DNA of 64,000 bases from Bacteroidales bacterium M3 (lineage in GTDB: Bacteria > Bacteroidota > Bacteroidia > Bacteroidales > Muribaculaceae). The notes beneath the pieces were generated by a model. It was not told the DNA's origin. It was given only the letters and a program-made list of their open reading frames with translations, and ran no database searches. The DNA is taken from assembly GCA_001689445.1 (NCBI GenBank), contig LUJN01000019.1:1-64000 (forward strand), written 5' to 3'. Position 1 is the stretch's first letter. The number at the start of each line of letters is the position of its first letter. The position numbers were made by a program, and so were the translations under genes. Shown piece by piece: positions 41,585 through 50,341 of this stretch.

Positions 41585-42793
41585 TTACTTGATATTCTGC
41601 ACCTCGAGGTCGATGTTGAACTCCTCGTTCCACGGCAGGCCCTGCTCGGCGAGCACCTTCAGGAACGGATCGGGATCAAACTCCTCAACGTTGTGCACGC
41701 CCGGCTTGCGCCATTTGCCGGTGAGGAACATCATCGCGCCCGTCATCGCCGGCACGCCCGTCGTGTAGCTCACCGCCTGCATCCCGGTCTCCTTGTAGGC
41801 CGCCTCGTGGCTACAGTTGTTGTAGATGTAGTAGGTCAGAGGCTTGCCCTCCTTGTCCTTGCCCGAGATGCGGCAGCCGATGGATGTCTCGCCGTGGTAG
41901 TTCTCGCCGAGGTCCTGCGGGTTGGGCAGCACCGCCTTAAGGAACTGGATAGGCACAATCTCCACCCCGTTGTACATGATGGGGTCGATACGCGCCATGC
42001 CGATATTCTGTATCACGCGCAGGTGTGTCAGGTACTCCTGCCCGAATGTCATCCAGAAGCGAGCGCGCTTGATGGTCGGGAAATTCTGCACCAGGCTCTC
42101 AAGCTCCTCGTGGTAGATAAGGTAGCTCTCGCGCGGGCCGATGTTGGGGTAGTTGAGCGGCCCGTGTATCTCGTGCGGCTCGGTCTCCACCCACTTGCCG
42201 TCCTGATAGTAACGCCCCTTCTGGGTCACCTCGCGGATGTTGATTTCAGGGTTGAAGTTGGTGGCGAATGCCTTGCCGTGGTCGCCGGCGTTGCAGTCCA
42301 CGATGTCGAGATACTCCATCTCCGAGAAGTAGTGCTTGGCGGCATAGGCGGTAAACACCCCCGACACGCCCGGGTCAAACCCGCAGCCGAGAATGGCCGT
42401 CAGCCCAGCCTTCTCAAACTTCTCGCGGTAGGCCCACTGCCACGAGTACTCAAAGTGGGCCTCCTCCTTCGGCTCATAGTTGGCCGTGTCAAGGTAGTTG
42501 ACGCCACACTCCAGGCAAGCGTCCATGATGGTGAGGTCCTGGTAGGGCAGCGCGACGTTTATCACCAGCTCCGGCTTGTGGCGGCGCAGCAGGGCGCAAA
42601 GCTGCTCCACGCTGTCGGCGTCCACCTGGTCGGTGGTGATGTTGGGCGCGCCGATGGCCTTGGCCACGGCATCACACTTGCTCTTGGTCCTCGAGGCGAG
42701 CACTATCTCGGTGAACACCTCGGGATTCTGGGCGCACTTGTGGGCCACGACGGTGCCTACGCCGCCAGCCCCGATAATGACAACTTTACTCAT
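41585..42793 (-). CDS. Carboxynorspermidine dehydrogenase (saccharopine dehydrogenase family)
   Basis: 402 residues with an N-terminal Rossmann nucleotide-binding motif VVIIGAGGVGTVVAHKCA and family segments GVNYLDTANYEP, LGCGFDPGVSGVFTAYA and IHGPLNYPNIGPRESYLIYHEELESL. It matches the carboxynorspermidine synthase/dehydrogenase group, which condenses aspartate semialdehyde with a diamine in the alternative spermidine or norspermidine pathway. The usual decarboxylase partner is not in this window. Transcribed alone; a GCCAT-TCTG-ATGGC hairpin lies in its presumed leader. Confidence 0.88.
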   Translation of the reverse strand: MSKVVIIGAGGVGTVVAHKCAQNPEVFTEIVLASRTKSKCDAVAKAIGAPNITTDQVDADSVEQLCALLRRHKPELVINVALPYQDLTIMDACLECGVNYLDTANYEPKEEAHFEYSWQWAYREKFEKAGLTAILGCGFDPGVSGVFTAYAAKHYFSEMEYLDIVDCNAGDHGKAFATNFNPEINIREVTQKGRYYQDGKWVETEPHEIHGPLNYPNIGPRESYLIYHEELESLVQNFPTIKRARFWMTFGQEYLTHLRVIQNIGMARIDPIMYNGVEIVPIQFLKAVLPNPQDLGENYHGETSIGCRISGKDKEGKPLTYYIYNNCSHEAAYKETGMQAVSYTTGVPAMTGAMMFLTGKWRKPGVHNVEEFDPDPFLKVLAEQGLPWNEEFNIDLEVQNIK

Positions 42794-43026
42794 CTTCTTG
42801 CGTTTCTTTTAGCGGGGCCAGCCATCAGAATGGCCTCCCCTGAATTTCACATTTCATTTATGGGGCGAATATACAACTATTTCCCCACACTTCCCTCCCC
42901 CGCGTCCCCAAAATCCCCCGCCATTACCACTAATTAACGCCCCTTCAACCCCCTAAACATCCCCATTCCACCCCTCGCCGCCCCAAAAACTTGCACATCT
43001 CCCAAAAATTCCCGAATATTGCACCC

Positions 43027-43935
43027 ATGAAACAACATTCGCCCAAACCGTTTGTCAAATGGGCGGGAGGCAAGAGCCAACTGATTCCACAGATTGAGCG
43101 GTCACTCCCTCAAGGACTTGACAGCAAAAAGGACTTGACATATATCGAACCCTTTGTGGGGGGCGGTGCTGTCCTGTTTTGGCTCCTCAACCGCTATCCC
43201 AACATCGAGCGTGCCATAATAAATGACATAAACCCACGATTGATAGCTACATATCGTGCCGTCAAAGAGATCCCGGGCCTGCTTATAGAACGTCTCCAGC
43301 TTCTCCAAAGCGAATACCTCCCTCTTGACGAGGTGGAGCGCAAGGAATATTACCTGCGGCAGCGCGAGAGGTTCAACACCGCGCCGATGGACGACACCGA
43401 CATAGCCGCCCTATTCATATTCCTTAACCGCACCGGCTTCAACGGTCTCTACAGGGTCAACTCCAAAGGTCACTACAACGTCCCCCACGGCAGATACCGT
43501 ATGCCCCGCATATGCGACGAGGAGACTATAATGGCTGATTCCAAGATTCTTGCCCGGACAACAATCCTCTGCGGCGACTTCACCCAGACGGCCCCATATG
43601 TGTCGGAAAACACGCTGTTCTATTTCGACCCGCCGTACAAGCCACTGACACAGACCGCCTCCTTTACCGCCTATTCAAAGGAGGATTTCACCGACGATGA
43701 CCAAATGAGGCTTCGAGACTTCTGCAATTACATCTCGGAATACAAGTCCCAGTTTATCCTGAGCAACTCCGACGTGAAGAACGCTGACCCCAACGACTCT
43801 TTTTTCGACGACCTGTATGCCCGCTTCTCCATAAGGCGGGTAGTCGCCAACCGCATGATAAACTCGGTAGCCGAGAAGAGAGGCAAGCTATATGAACTTA
43901 TGATATCCAACACTCCTCAACACCAACACCGATGA
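43027..43935 (+). CDS. dpnM: DNA adenine methyltransferase (Dam/DpnM type)
   Basis: 302 residues from the ATG at 43027. D12-class N6-adenine methyltransferase: FVKWAGGKSQL near 9-19, YIEPFVGGGAVLFWL near 39-53 (SAM binding) and the catalytic YFDPPYKPL near 200. The class modifies GATC in the DpnII system. It overlaps the restriction gene by four bases, and the longer frame from 42991 lacks family residues. It forms an operon with the restriction enzyme and a second methyltransferase. Confidence 0.92.
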   Translation: MKQHSPKPFVKWAGGKSQLIPQIERSLPQGLDSKKDLTYIEPFVGGGAVLFWLLNRYPNIERAIINDINPRLIATYRAVKEIPGLLIERLQLLQSEYLPLDEVERKEYYLRQRERFNTAPMDDTDIAALFIFLNRTGFNGLYRVNSKGHYNVPHGRYRMPRICDEETIMADSKILARTTILCGDFTQTAPYVSENTLFYFDPPYKPLTQTASFTAYSKEDFTDDDQMRLRDFCNYISEYKSQFILSNSDVKNADPNDSFFDDLYARFSIRRVVANRMINSVAEKRGKLYELMISNTPQHQHR

Positions 43936-44792
43936 AACGCGATTTCAACCAATGGCTCGCCCAATTCCGCACCACCATCGCCGACTATGCCTATTATACC
44001 GACTTTGAAAAGGTGTACAGCAATGTCGACACCATAAAGGTGGAGTTAAACATCCTCAACTCTCTAATCGGAAGCAAAAATATCGAGGTAGACTTCGAGT
44101 CGCTGCTCCAACGCTATCCCGAAGTCTTGCGATGTATACCGATATTGCTTGCCAAACGAGAGACGGAAATAGAGGTGACCGACAGGACCGGCAGTTACAT
44201 ATACAACTTCCGCCGTATGAACTACACCGTCGACCAATATAAGATATTCATGAGGGAGACGGGACTGTTTGGCCTGTTGGAAAATCACATCATCGGCAGC
44301 CTTGTCGACTATGTTACGGGAGTCGAGACTGGCCTTGACTCCAACGGGCGCAAAAATCGCGGTGGCCATCTGATGGAGAACCTTGTCGAGGATTTCATCC
44401 GCAAAGCCGGTTTTGAGAAAGGAAAAAGCTATTTCAAGGAAATGAAAATCAAGGAGGTAGAGAGACTATTCCGACTTGATCTATCAGCAATCTCCAACCA
44501 TGGAAAGACAGTAAAGCGTTTTGATTTTGTGGTCAAGACCCACGGAATGGTATATGGCATTGAGACAAATTTCTATGGCAGCAACGGCTCCAAGCTCAAC
44601 GAGACTGCCCGCAGCTACAAGACAATAGCATTGGAAGCCGCCGACATACCGGGATTCACATTCGTGTGGTTTACCGATGGCAAAGGTTGGGACAGCGCAC
44701 GCCACAATCTGGAGGAAACATTTGAAGTCATGCCCCACATCTACAATATCAACGACATGGAGCAGGGTGTCATCTCCCGCATAATGGTCTAA
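43932..44792 (+). CDS. dpnB: DpnII-type restriction endonuclease
   Basis: 286 residues of the DpnII family (PF04556). The active-site region is RFDFVVKTHGMVYGIETNFYGSNGSKLNETARSYK in outline: Asp in RFDF, Glu in GIETN, and the GSKLNE helix; the segment RGGHLMENLVE is also typical. The expected target is GATC on unmethylated DNA. The ATG overlaps the methyltransferase stop, so the methylase is translated first. Named from family similarity; the sequence specificity was not shown. Confidence 0.92.
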   Translation: MKRDFNQWLAQFRTTIADYAYYTDFEKVYSNVDTIKVELNILNSLIGSKNIEVDFESLLQRYPEVLRCIPILLAKRETEIEVTDRTGSYIYNFRRMNYTVDQYKIFMRETGLFGLLENHIIGSLVDYVTGVETGLDSNGRKNRGGHLMENLVEDFIRKAGFEKGKSYFKEMKIKEVERLFRLDLSAISNHGKTVKRFDFVVKTHGMVYGIETNFYGSNGSKLNETARSYKTIALEAADIPGFTFVWFTDGKGWDSARHNLEETFEVMPHIYNINDMEQGVISRIMV

Positions 44793-44803
44793 TACCGCCC
44801 CAA

Positions 44804-45676
44804 ATGATACCATATTTCAAGTCATCCAACCGCGACTTCACGCTGCTTCACGGGGATTGCACCGGGCTGTTGGGGCAATTTAACTTCAAGTTTGACATGA
44901 TATTTGCCGACCCGCCATATTTCCTGTCAAACGGCGGTATAAGCGTGGACAGCGGCAACATCGTATGCGTTGACAAGGGTGACTGGGACAAACTATCGTC
45001 CCATCCCGACATGGATGCCTTCAATCGCGAATGGCTCTCGCTATGCCGCGACAAGCTAAAAGAGAACGGCACAATATGGGTCAGCGGCACCTACCACAAC
45101 ATCTTCTCGATAGCCAACACCCTTTCCTCCCTTGGATACAAGATACTCAATGCCATCACATGGGTCAAGACCAACCCGCCGCCAAACATATCATGCCGCT
45201 ACTTCAAGTTTTCCACCGAGTTTATCATCTGGGCACGCAAATCCCCAAAAACGCCTCACACCTTCAACTATGACCTCATGAAACTCATAAATAACGGCAA
45301 ACAGATGACTGACGTATGGAATCTCCCCGCGATAGCACGCTGGGAGAAAATACAGGGAAAGCATCCCACACAAAAGCCACTGTCGCTGCTGTGCCGTGCC
45401 ATAGCAGCCTCCACCACTCCCGGGGCATGGATACTCGACCCCTTCACAGGAAGCAGCACAACAGGCATCGCCGCAAATCTTTTAGGACGCCGTTTCCTTG
45501 GCATCGACAAGGAGCAGCTCTACCTTGACCTCAGCGTAAGACGCCGACAGGAAATAGAGCAACCTGCGACAGCAATCGGACATCGCCGAAAAATAAAGGA
45601 CATCGCCATAATTGACAAACTCTCGCCCACTATAGTGAGCGAGAGTCCTTATCCGTCATTTGATTTGCCGTTCTGA
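44804..45676 (+). CDS. dpnA: Second DNA methyltransferase of the DpnII system
   Basis: 290 residues of the N6/N4 (beta-class) methyltransferases: catalytic FADPPYFLSNGGI near 35-47 and the SAM motif DPFTGSSTTGIAANLLGRRFLGIDK near 206-230. In the pneumococcal DpnII system a second enzyme (DpnA) methylates single-stranded DNA during uptake. Gene order here is methylase, nuclease, second methylase, not the pneumococcal methylase-methylase-nuclease order. It starts 11 bases after the nuclease stop and is convergent with the zinc-ribbon gene. Confidence 0.88.
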   Translation: MIPYFKSSNRDFTLLHGDCTGLLGQFNFKFDMIFADPPYFLSNGGISVDSGNIVCVDKGDWDKLSSHPDMDAFNREWLSLCRDKLKENGTIWVSGTYHNIFSIANTLSSLGYKILNAITWVKTNPPPNISCRYFKFSTEFIIWARKSPKTPHTFNYDLMKLINNGKQMTDVWNLPAIARWEKIQGKHPTQKPLSLLCRAIAASTTPGAWILDPFTGSSTTGIAANLLGRRFLGIDKEQLYLDLSVRRRQEIEQPATAIGHRRKIKDIAIIDKLSPTIVSESPYPSFDLPF

Positions 45677-45682
45677 AAACTT

Positions 45683-45931
45683 TCAAAGATCTTTGCACAA
45701 TATGCCGTTAACCGGGGTGTCCCCTCCACGGCAGGCTGTACAATAGCTTTGGTAACCTTGTGGACAAGAGTCTGTCACCCTTTTGTCGGAGACCCCAAAA
45801 TTATCGGGGCATGGATAAAACACATGATACTCTCCTTGATCTTGGGAGCACTTCGGACATGACTTATATCGGTTATTGTCCCTGAATTGACTCTCGTTAA
45901 GAGGGCGACCACAATGCTTGCAATTTGCCAT
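45683..45931 (-). CDS. Small zinc-ribbon protein next to the restriction system
   Basis: 82 residues from the ATG at 45931. Four CxxC-like pairs (CKHCGRPL, CPKC, then CP, CTAC) suggest two zinc ribbons. The ending ESYCTAC-like QSYCTACRGGDTP resembles small HNH-associated or RM-linked proteins. The stop is 6 bases from that of the second methyltransferase, so it converges with the system; it could be an accessory or control factor, but the mscL gene is 25 bases away on the same strand and may simply share its transcript. Function unknown. Confidence 0.6.
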   Translation of the reverse strand: MANCKHCGRPLNESQFRDNNRYKSCPKCSQDQGEYHVFYPCPDNFGVSDKRVTDSCPQGYQSYCTACRGGDTPVNGILCKDL

Positions 45932-45955
45932 ATTCTTAAAATACATAATGTTCGG

Positions 45956-46396
45956 TTACTTCTTGTCGGACTGCTGGCGGAGCAGGTCGCGGATCTCGGT
46001 GAGCAGGACCTCCTCCTTGGTCGGCTCGGGAGCGGGAGCCGGTGCCTCCTCGGCGGCCTCCTCCTTCTTCTTGAATTTCATAAGGAAGCGGATGGCAACG
46101 AAGATGCTGAACGCCACGATGATGAAGTCGATGATGTACTGGATAAACTGGCCGTAGCCGACCGCGACCTCGGGGGTGATGACCTCCTCGCCGTTCATCA
46201 CGGCCTCCTGCATCACATATTTCATGTCGCTGAAGTCCATGCCACCTGTAAACAAGCCGATAACCGGCATCAGCACGTCATTGACCAGCGAGCTGACAAT
46301 CTTGCCGAATGCTCCGCCGACGATGACACCGACCGCCATGTCGACCACGTTGCCCTTCATGGCAAACTCCTTGAAGTCTGAAAGAAACTTTCCCAT
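45956..46396 (-). CDS. mscL: Large-conductance mechanosensitive channel
   Basis: 146 residues. N-terminal FLSDFKEFAMKGNVVDMAVGVIVGGAFGKIVSSLVNDVLMP is the MscL pore helix; a periplasmic loop and second transmembrane helix (FIIVAFSIFVAIRFL) follow, then a Glu/Ala/Pro-rich cytoplasmic linker and the helical bundle (LLTEIRDLLRQQ). It opens on membrane tension to release solutes in hypo-osmotic shock. Its promoter box is 26 bases upstream. Confidence 0.96.
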   Translation of the reverse strand: MGKFLSDFKEFAMKGNVVDMAVGVIVGGAFGKIVSSLVNDVLMPVIGLFTGGMDFSDMKYVMQEAVMNGEEVITPEVAVGYGQFIQYIIDFIIVAFSIFVAIRFLMKFKKKEEAAEEAPAPAPEPTKEEVLLTEIRDLLRQQSDKK

Positions 46397-46421
46397 AGAT
46401 AAATAGCTTTATAGTTTTATG

Positions 46422-46429
46422 CAAATTTA
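46422..46429 (-). promoter_or_regulatory. mscL promoter -7 box (TAAATTTG)
   Basis: Reads TAAATTTG on the minus strand; the leader would be about 20 bases. Confidence 0.6.
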
Positions 46430-46534
46430 GTGAAAATGCCTGTGACAATCAACCGTCCACGCTCAAAAACGGACATAATTACGGCCACACGACAAATAAT
46501 AACGCTCAAATATTGCCAAATGATTAAAAATCGC

Positions 46535-46542
46535 TAATTTTG
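46535..46542 (+). promoter_or_regulatory. Promoter -7 box (TAATTTTG)
   Basis: TAnnTTTG match about 100 bases before the ATG at 46639. Confidence 0.5.
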
Positions 46543-46638
46543 GGGTGTCTATGATTGACCTATGAGCATAAGCTGCAATTACGTTATAAACCAATATGCT
46601 ATTACTTATCAACCAATATTAACTGTTAAATCCATTTT

Positions 46639-48888
46639 ATGAACAAAAACATCAAGTTGCTTATGGCTGCCGCCGCGCTCGGCTTTCCGGCAGCCATGTG
46701 GGCCGCAGGCCCTGTCGAGACCCGTGGCCTCTACTCTACCAATCCCGGAGGCGGCTTCGGCAAAGCCGCCACAATCACCATCGACGGGACAACCGCGGGA
46801 TGGGACGAGTCGATGCTCATCGCCCAGGGCGTCGCCAACGACGCCTGCATCGCCTTCAAGGGACAGCATGAAAACTGCGTGACCGACTGCTACTCCATGT
46901 ATGCCGCATGGGACGACGACAACCTCTACATCGCCTGGCAGATGGTCAACCCCGCCGACTCCTGGTGGCGTCCAGGCGACGGGCCCCTCACCGACTACGG
47001 CCGCATCGGCAATGTACCCCTGGTCCTCGCCCTCAGCGTCAAGCCCGACAACCAAGGACTGTCAGGACGTATGCCCGGCGAGCCTGAAGGCTACATCTGG
47101 AACACCCCCCAGCTGCAGTTTACCGAGCATGTCGACTACGCCCTCTACATGAGCGGACAGGCAGGCCAGGGCATCCCCTCGATATTCAACGCCGTCGACA
47201 CCGAGGGCAATTCGAGCTACGGTCCGGCGGGATGCCGCGAATTCTCGGAGGCAGGCATCACCTACAAGATGGCACAGGATTTTCTCCCAAAGGAGATGAT
47301 GACGCTTGTCAATCCCGCCGACCCGTCGGCTGTCTACAGCGCATCGTCGACCTACATCAACATCCTCGACGAGTCACAGCGTCAGGCCTACTACGGCCAC
47401 ACCGCCGGAGTGAAGCACGACACCAACTATGACTCATTCTACGAGATAAAAATCCCCCTCTCGACCATCGGCATCGACCGCGCCTATCTCGAGTCGACCG
47501 GCATCGGCGCACGCATCATCGCCACACGAGGAGAGTCAGGCATCGACTGCCTGCCCCACGACCCATCCATGCTCGACAACGTGTATGGCGACTACGGCAA
47601 GGACACCTCCACATCCCACGAGAAGGACGACCTCGATGAAATCACCTACCAGATGGCAAGCATCGGCTGCAAGCGTGCCGGCACAGCCCCCATCGAGGGC
47701 CCCAAGGCCATCGTCAACACTCCCGATGGCTATGAGTTCCACTCCTCGACGCTCCCCGTCTCCATCATCCTGAAGGATGCCACCGACGGCACCTATTCCG
47801 TTGACGGCGGCACACCCGTGCCGTTCACAGGCTCCACCACCGCCAACATCGGCTCGGGCCTGAAACCCGGCGAGAGCGTGTCCATCACCGTCTCAGCCAT
47901 AAACGGCGCGCAGAATGACATCGTGTCGGCGACATACACCAAAGGGGAGATTTTCGATGTCCCCGCCGGAACGGCGATATTGAAGAAACCCGCCGACTGG
48001 GAGAACGCCTACATCTACATGTACGGCGACAAGTCGCTCAAGGACGAGTGGCCCGGCGTGAAGATGAGCAGCCTTAAAGACGACTATTTCGTAACGGCAA
48101 TCCCCTCCGGATTAAGCTCAGTCAATATCGTGTTCAACGACGGCAAGGCCAAGGACGCCCTGCAATACCCCACATCCGGCAGCGTCACCCTCCGCAAAGG
48201 GCAGGTCTGCCTCTATGACGGCCTGTTCTGGCGCGAAGCCGAGTTCACCGGCAACGGCGAGATTATCAATCCTGACCCGGACCCCGATCCGAATCCAAAT
48301 CCCGACCCGGATCCCGATCCCGCACCCGTTGGCGACGTATGCCTGACACCGGGCGAGACCGCCATATTCTTTGAGGCTCCCGACAGCTGGGATGAGGTCT
48401 ATCTCTTCCTATGCTCCGACGGCTGGGGCGCACTCACAGGCAGCTTCCCCGGCACAAAGTGCACCAAGGTGACCGACAACGTGTACAAATACGCCGTCAC
48501 CGAGAGCAATCCCCACTGGGTCATCTTCAGCAACGGCATCAACGACGGCTCACAGTCAAAGGGCGAGGGCGGCACGCAGACCTACGACCTCACCTACAAG
48601 GCCAACGGTTACTACACCCTCGGCATGGCCAACGGCTCAGCCCCGACTACCACCGTCACCAAGCCCTGCCTGTCGCTCGACCCCGAGATTGAGATTGACA
48701 CCGACAAGGTATCCGTTTACGTCACCGACGGCATCGCCCACATCTGCAGTCCCGTTGCCGCCACCTACACCGTGGTCGCCGCCAACGGCATGAGCTTCCT
48801 CGTAGATGCCGCTGCCGGCGTCACTCCGCTCCCCGGCCTGCAGCCCGGCTTCTACATCATCGCCGGCCACAAGGTCATCATCCGCTAA
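46639..48888 (+). CDS. Secreted carbohydrate-binding protein
   Basis: 749 residues with a Sec signal (ends AAMWAAG). The N-terminal 350 residues look like a CBM9/DOMON-type sugar-binding domain (DDDNLYIAWQMVNPADSWW; YDSFYEIKIPLSTIGI). Then come two starch-binding-like modules (CBM26 style), at about 450-540 (KKPADWENAYIYMYGD) and about 575-675 (EAPDSWDEVYLFLCSDGWG), separated by a Pro/Asp/Asn linker. The C-terminal tail ends GFYIIAGHKVIIR. No catalytic motif was seen. Probably a surface or extracellular polysaccharide binder; not part of a sus-type locus here. Confidence 0.75.
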   Translation: MNKNIKLLMAAAALGFPAAMWAAGPVETRGLYSTNPGGGFGKAATITIDGTTAGWDESMLIAQGVANDACIAFKGQHENCVTDCYSMYAAWDDDNLYIAWQMVNPADSWWRPGDGPLTDYGRIGNVPLVLALSVKPDNQGLSGRMPGEPEGYIWNTPQLQFTEHVDYALYMSGQAGQGIPSIFNAVDTEGNSSYGPAGCREFSEAGITYKMAQDFLPKEMMTLVNPADPSAVYSASSTYINILDESQRQAYYGHTAGVKHDTNYDSFYEIKIPLSTIGIDRAYLESTGIGARIIATRGESGIDCLPHDPSMLDNVYGDYGKDTSTSHEKDDLDEITYQMASIGCKRAGTAPIEGPKAIVNTPDGYEFHSSTLPVSIILKDATDGTYSVDGGTPVPFTGSTTANIGSGLKPGESVSITVSAINGAQNDIVSATYTKGEIFDVPAGTAILKKPADWENAYIYMYGDKSLKDEWPGVKMSSLKDDYFVTAIPSGLSSVNIVFNDGKAKDALQYPTSGSVTLRKGQVCLYDGLFWREAEFTGNGEIINPDPDPDPNPNPDPDPDPAPVGDVCLTPGETAIFFEAPDSWDEVYLFLCSDGWGALTGSFPGTKCTKVTDNVYKYAVTESNPHWVIFSNGINDGSQSKGEGGTQTYDLTYKANGYYTLGMANGSAPTTTVTKPCLSLDPEIEIDTDKVSVYVTDGIAHICSPVAATYTVVAANGMSFLVDAAAGVTPLPGLQPGFYIIAGHKVIIR

Positions 48889-48911
48889 TCCATCTAAATT
48901 CCCCAATTAAT

Positions 48912-48984
48912 GTGAGGACATGCCTTTGGCATGTTGGCTGATGCATCCGATTGCTCGTTCAACATGCCAAAGGCATGTCCCTAC
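48912..48984. repeat. Inverted pair of REP-like palindromes
   Basis: Copy 1 (48912-48938) has the ATGCC-TTT-GGCAT core; copy 2 (48961-48984) is its reverse complement AACATGCC-AAA-GGCATGTCCCTAC, 22 bases away. They lie between the binding protein and gapA in a 330-base gap that also contains the gapA promoter. Confidence 0.85.
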
Positions 48985-49111
48985 ATATTGGCGACCCGGC
49001 AGTTTTGCAACAGCACTTCCTTTTTTCGTGGAAAAATCACACTATTCGATAAAAAATTTGAGAAAAATTCTAATAGGTATTAACATAATAGGCTATTTGA
49101 AAAAAAATTAC

Positions 49112-49119
49112 TACTTTTG
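49112..49119 (+). promoter_or_regulatory. gapA promoter -7 box (TACTTTTG)
   Basis: TAnnTTTG match in a very AT-rich stretch, about 100 bases before the ATG. Confidence 0.6.
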
Positions 49120-49217
49120 TCGAGCCTAAAAAGCAACCGTCATGACGCCCCCGACACACGGACGCCCGCGGCTGCCCCAAATGGTGAAGTTATCATAACC
49201 CAAATAATTTAATAATT

Positions 49218-50228
49218 ATGACAAAAGTAGGTATTAATGGTTTTGGCCGCATCGGACGTTTCGTGTTCCGCGCTTCGACCAAACGTGACGACATCGAAGT
49301 AGTTAGCATCAACGACCTTCTTCCCGTTGACTACATGGCTTACATGCTCAAGTATGACACAATGCACGGTCAGTTTGACGGCACTGTAGACTACGATCTC
49401 GAGAAGAGCGAGCTTATCGTTAACGGCAAGCACATCCGCGTTACCGCAGAGCGCAACCCGGCCGACATCAACTGGGGTGCCGTAGGCGCAGAATACGTTG
49501 TTGAGTCCACCGGTCTCTTCCTCACCAAGGAGAAGGCTCAGGCCCACATCGAGGCAGGCGCAAAGTACGTGGTTATGTCAGCTCCCTCAAAGGACGACAC
49601 CCCCATGTTCGTTTGCGGTGTAAACCAGGACACTTATGTAAAGGGTACCCAGTTTGTATCTAACGCTTCTTGCACCACCAACTGTCTTGCTCCTATCACC
49701 AAGGTGCTCAACGACAAGTTTGGCGTTGTAAACGGCCTCATGACTACCGTACACTCCACTACCGCTACCCAGAAGACCGTTGACGGTCCCTCTATGAAGG
49801 ACTGGCGTGGTGGTCGCGCTGCAAGCGGCAACATCATCCCCTCCTCTACAGGTGCTGCAAAGGCTGTAGGCAAAGTTATCCCCGAGCTCAACGGCAAGCT
49901 GACCGGTATGTCGATGCGTGTCCCCACCCTCGACGTTTCTGTAGTTGACCTCACCGTCAACCTCGCCAAGCCCGCTACTTACGAGGAAATCTGCGCTGCC
50001 ATGAAGGAAGCATCCGAAGGCGAGCTCAAGGGTATCCTCGGCTACACCGAAGACGATGTAGTATCGAGCGACTTCCTCGGCGACACCCGCACTTCTATCT
50101 TCGACAAGAAGGCAGGTATCCAGCTGACCCCGACTTTCGTTAAGGTCATCTCTTGGTACGACAACGAGATCGGCTACTCCAACAAGGTGCTCGACCTCAT
50201 CGCCCATATGAAGAAAGTAAACGGCTAA
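49218..50228 (+). CDS. gapA: Glyceraldehyde-3-phosphate dehydrogenase
   Basis: 336 residues. NAD-binding start KVGINGFGRIGR; catalytic SNASCTTNCLAPI with Cys near 154; phosphate-binding SSTGAAKAVGKV. It catalyses the oxidative step of glycolysis. Codon choice (GTA, GTT, CTC, AAG) differs from that of the surrounding genes, consistent with very high expression rather than transfer. It is monocistronic, followed by a hairpin terminator. Confidence 0.97.
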   Translation: MTKVGINGFGRIGRFVFRASTKRDDIEVVSINDLLPVDYMAYMLKYDTMHGQFDGTVDYDLEKSELIVNGKHIRVTAERNPADINWGAVGAEYVVESTGLFLTKEKAQAHIEAGAKYVVMSAPSKDDTPMFVCGVNQDTYVKGTQFVSNASCTTNCLAPITKVLNDKFGVVNGLMTTVHSTTATQKTVDGPSMKDWRGGRAASGNIIPSSTGAAKAVGKVIPELNGKLTGMSMRVPTLDVSVVDLTVNLAKPATYEEICAAMKEASEGELKGILGYTEDDVVSSDFLGDTRTSIFDKKAGIQLTPTFVKVISWYDNEIGYSNKVLDLIAHMKKVNG

Positions 50229-50260
50229 TCTATTAGCTTCTAAACATTCATAAAATTGCA

Positions 50261-50297
50261 AGCGCACGGACTCGCGACGAGCCCGTGCGCTTTCTTT
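50261..50297 (+). terminator. gapA terminator
   Basis: AGCGCACGGACTCG (50261-50274), loop CGA, CGAGCCCGTGCGCT (50278-50291) with one mismatch, then TTCTTT: an intrinsic terminator form. Confidence 0.75.
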
Positions 50298-50341
50298 ACC
50301 TGACCTGATTATCGCCATATAGTTTCACTTGCCGCCACTCT

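Noticed and set aside
41555..42937. A 460-codon plus-strand frame opposite the carboxynorspermidine dehydrogenase gene
   Set aside because: It is the GC-skew shadow of the real minus-strand gene: no domain, His/Val/Leu-rich composition, and the opposite strand has clear enzyme motifs.
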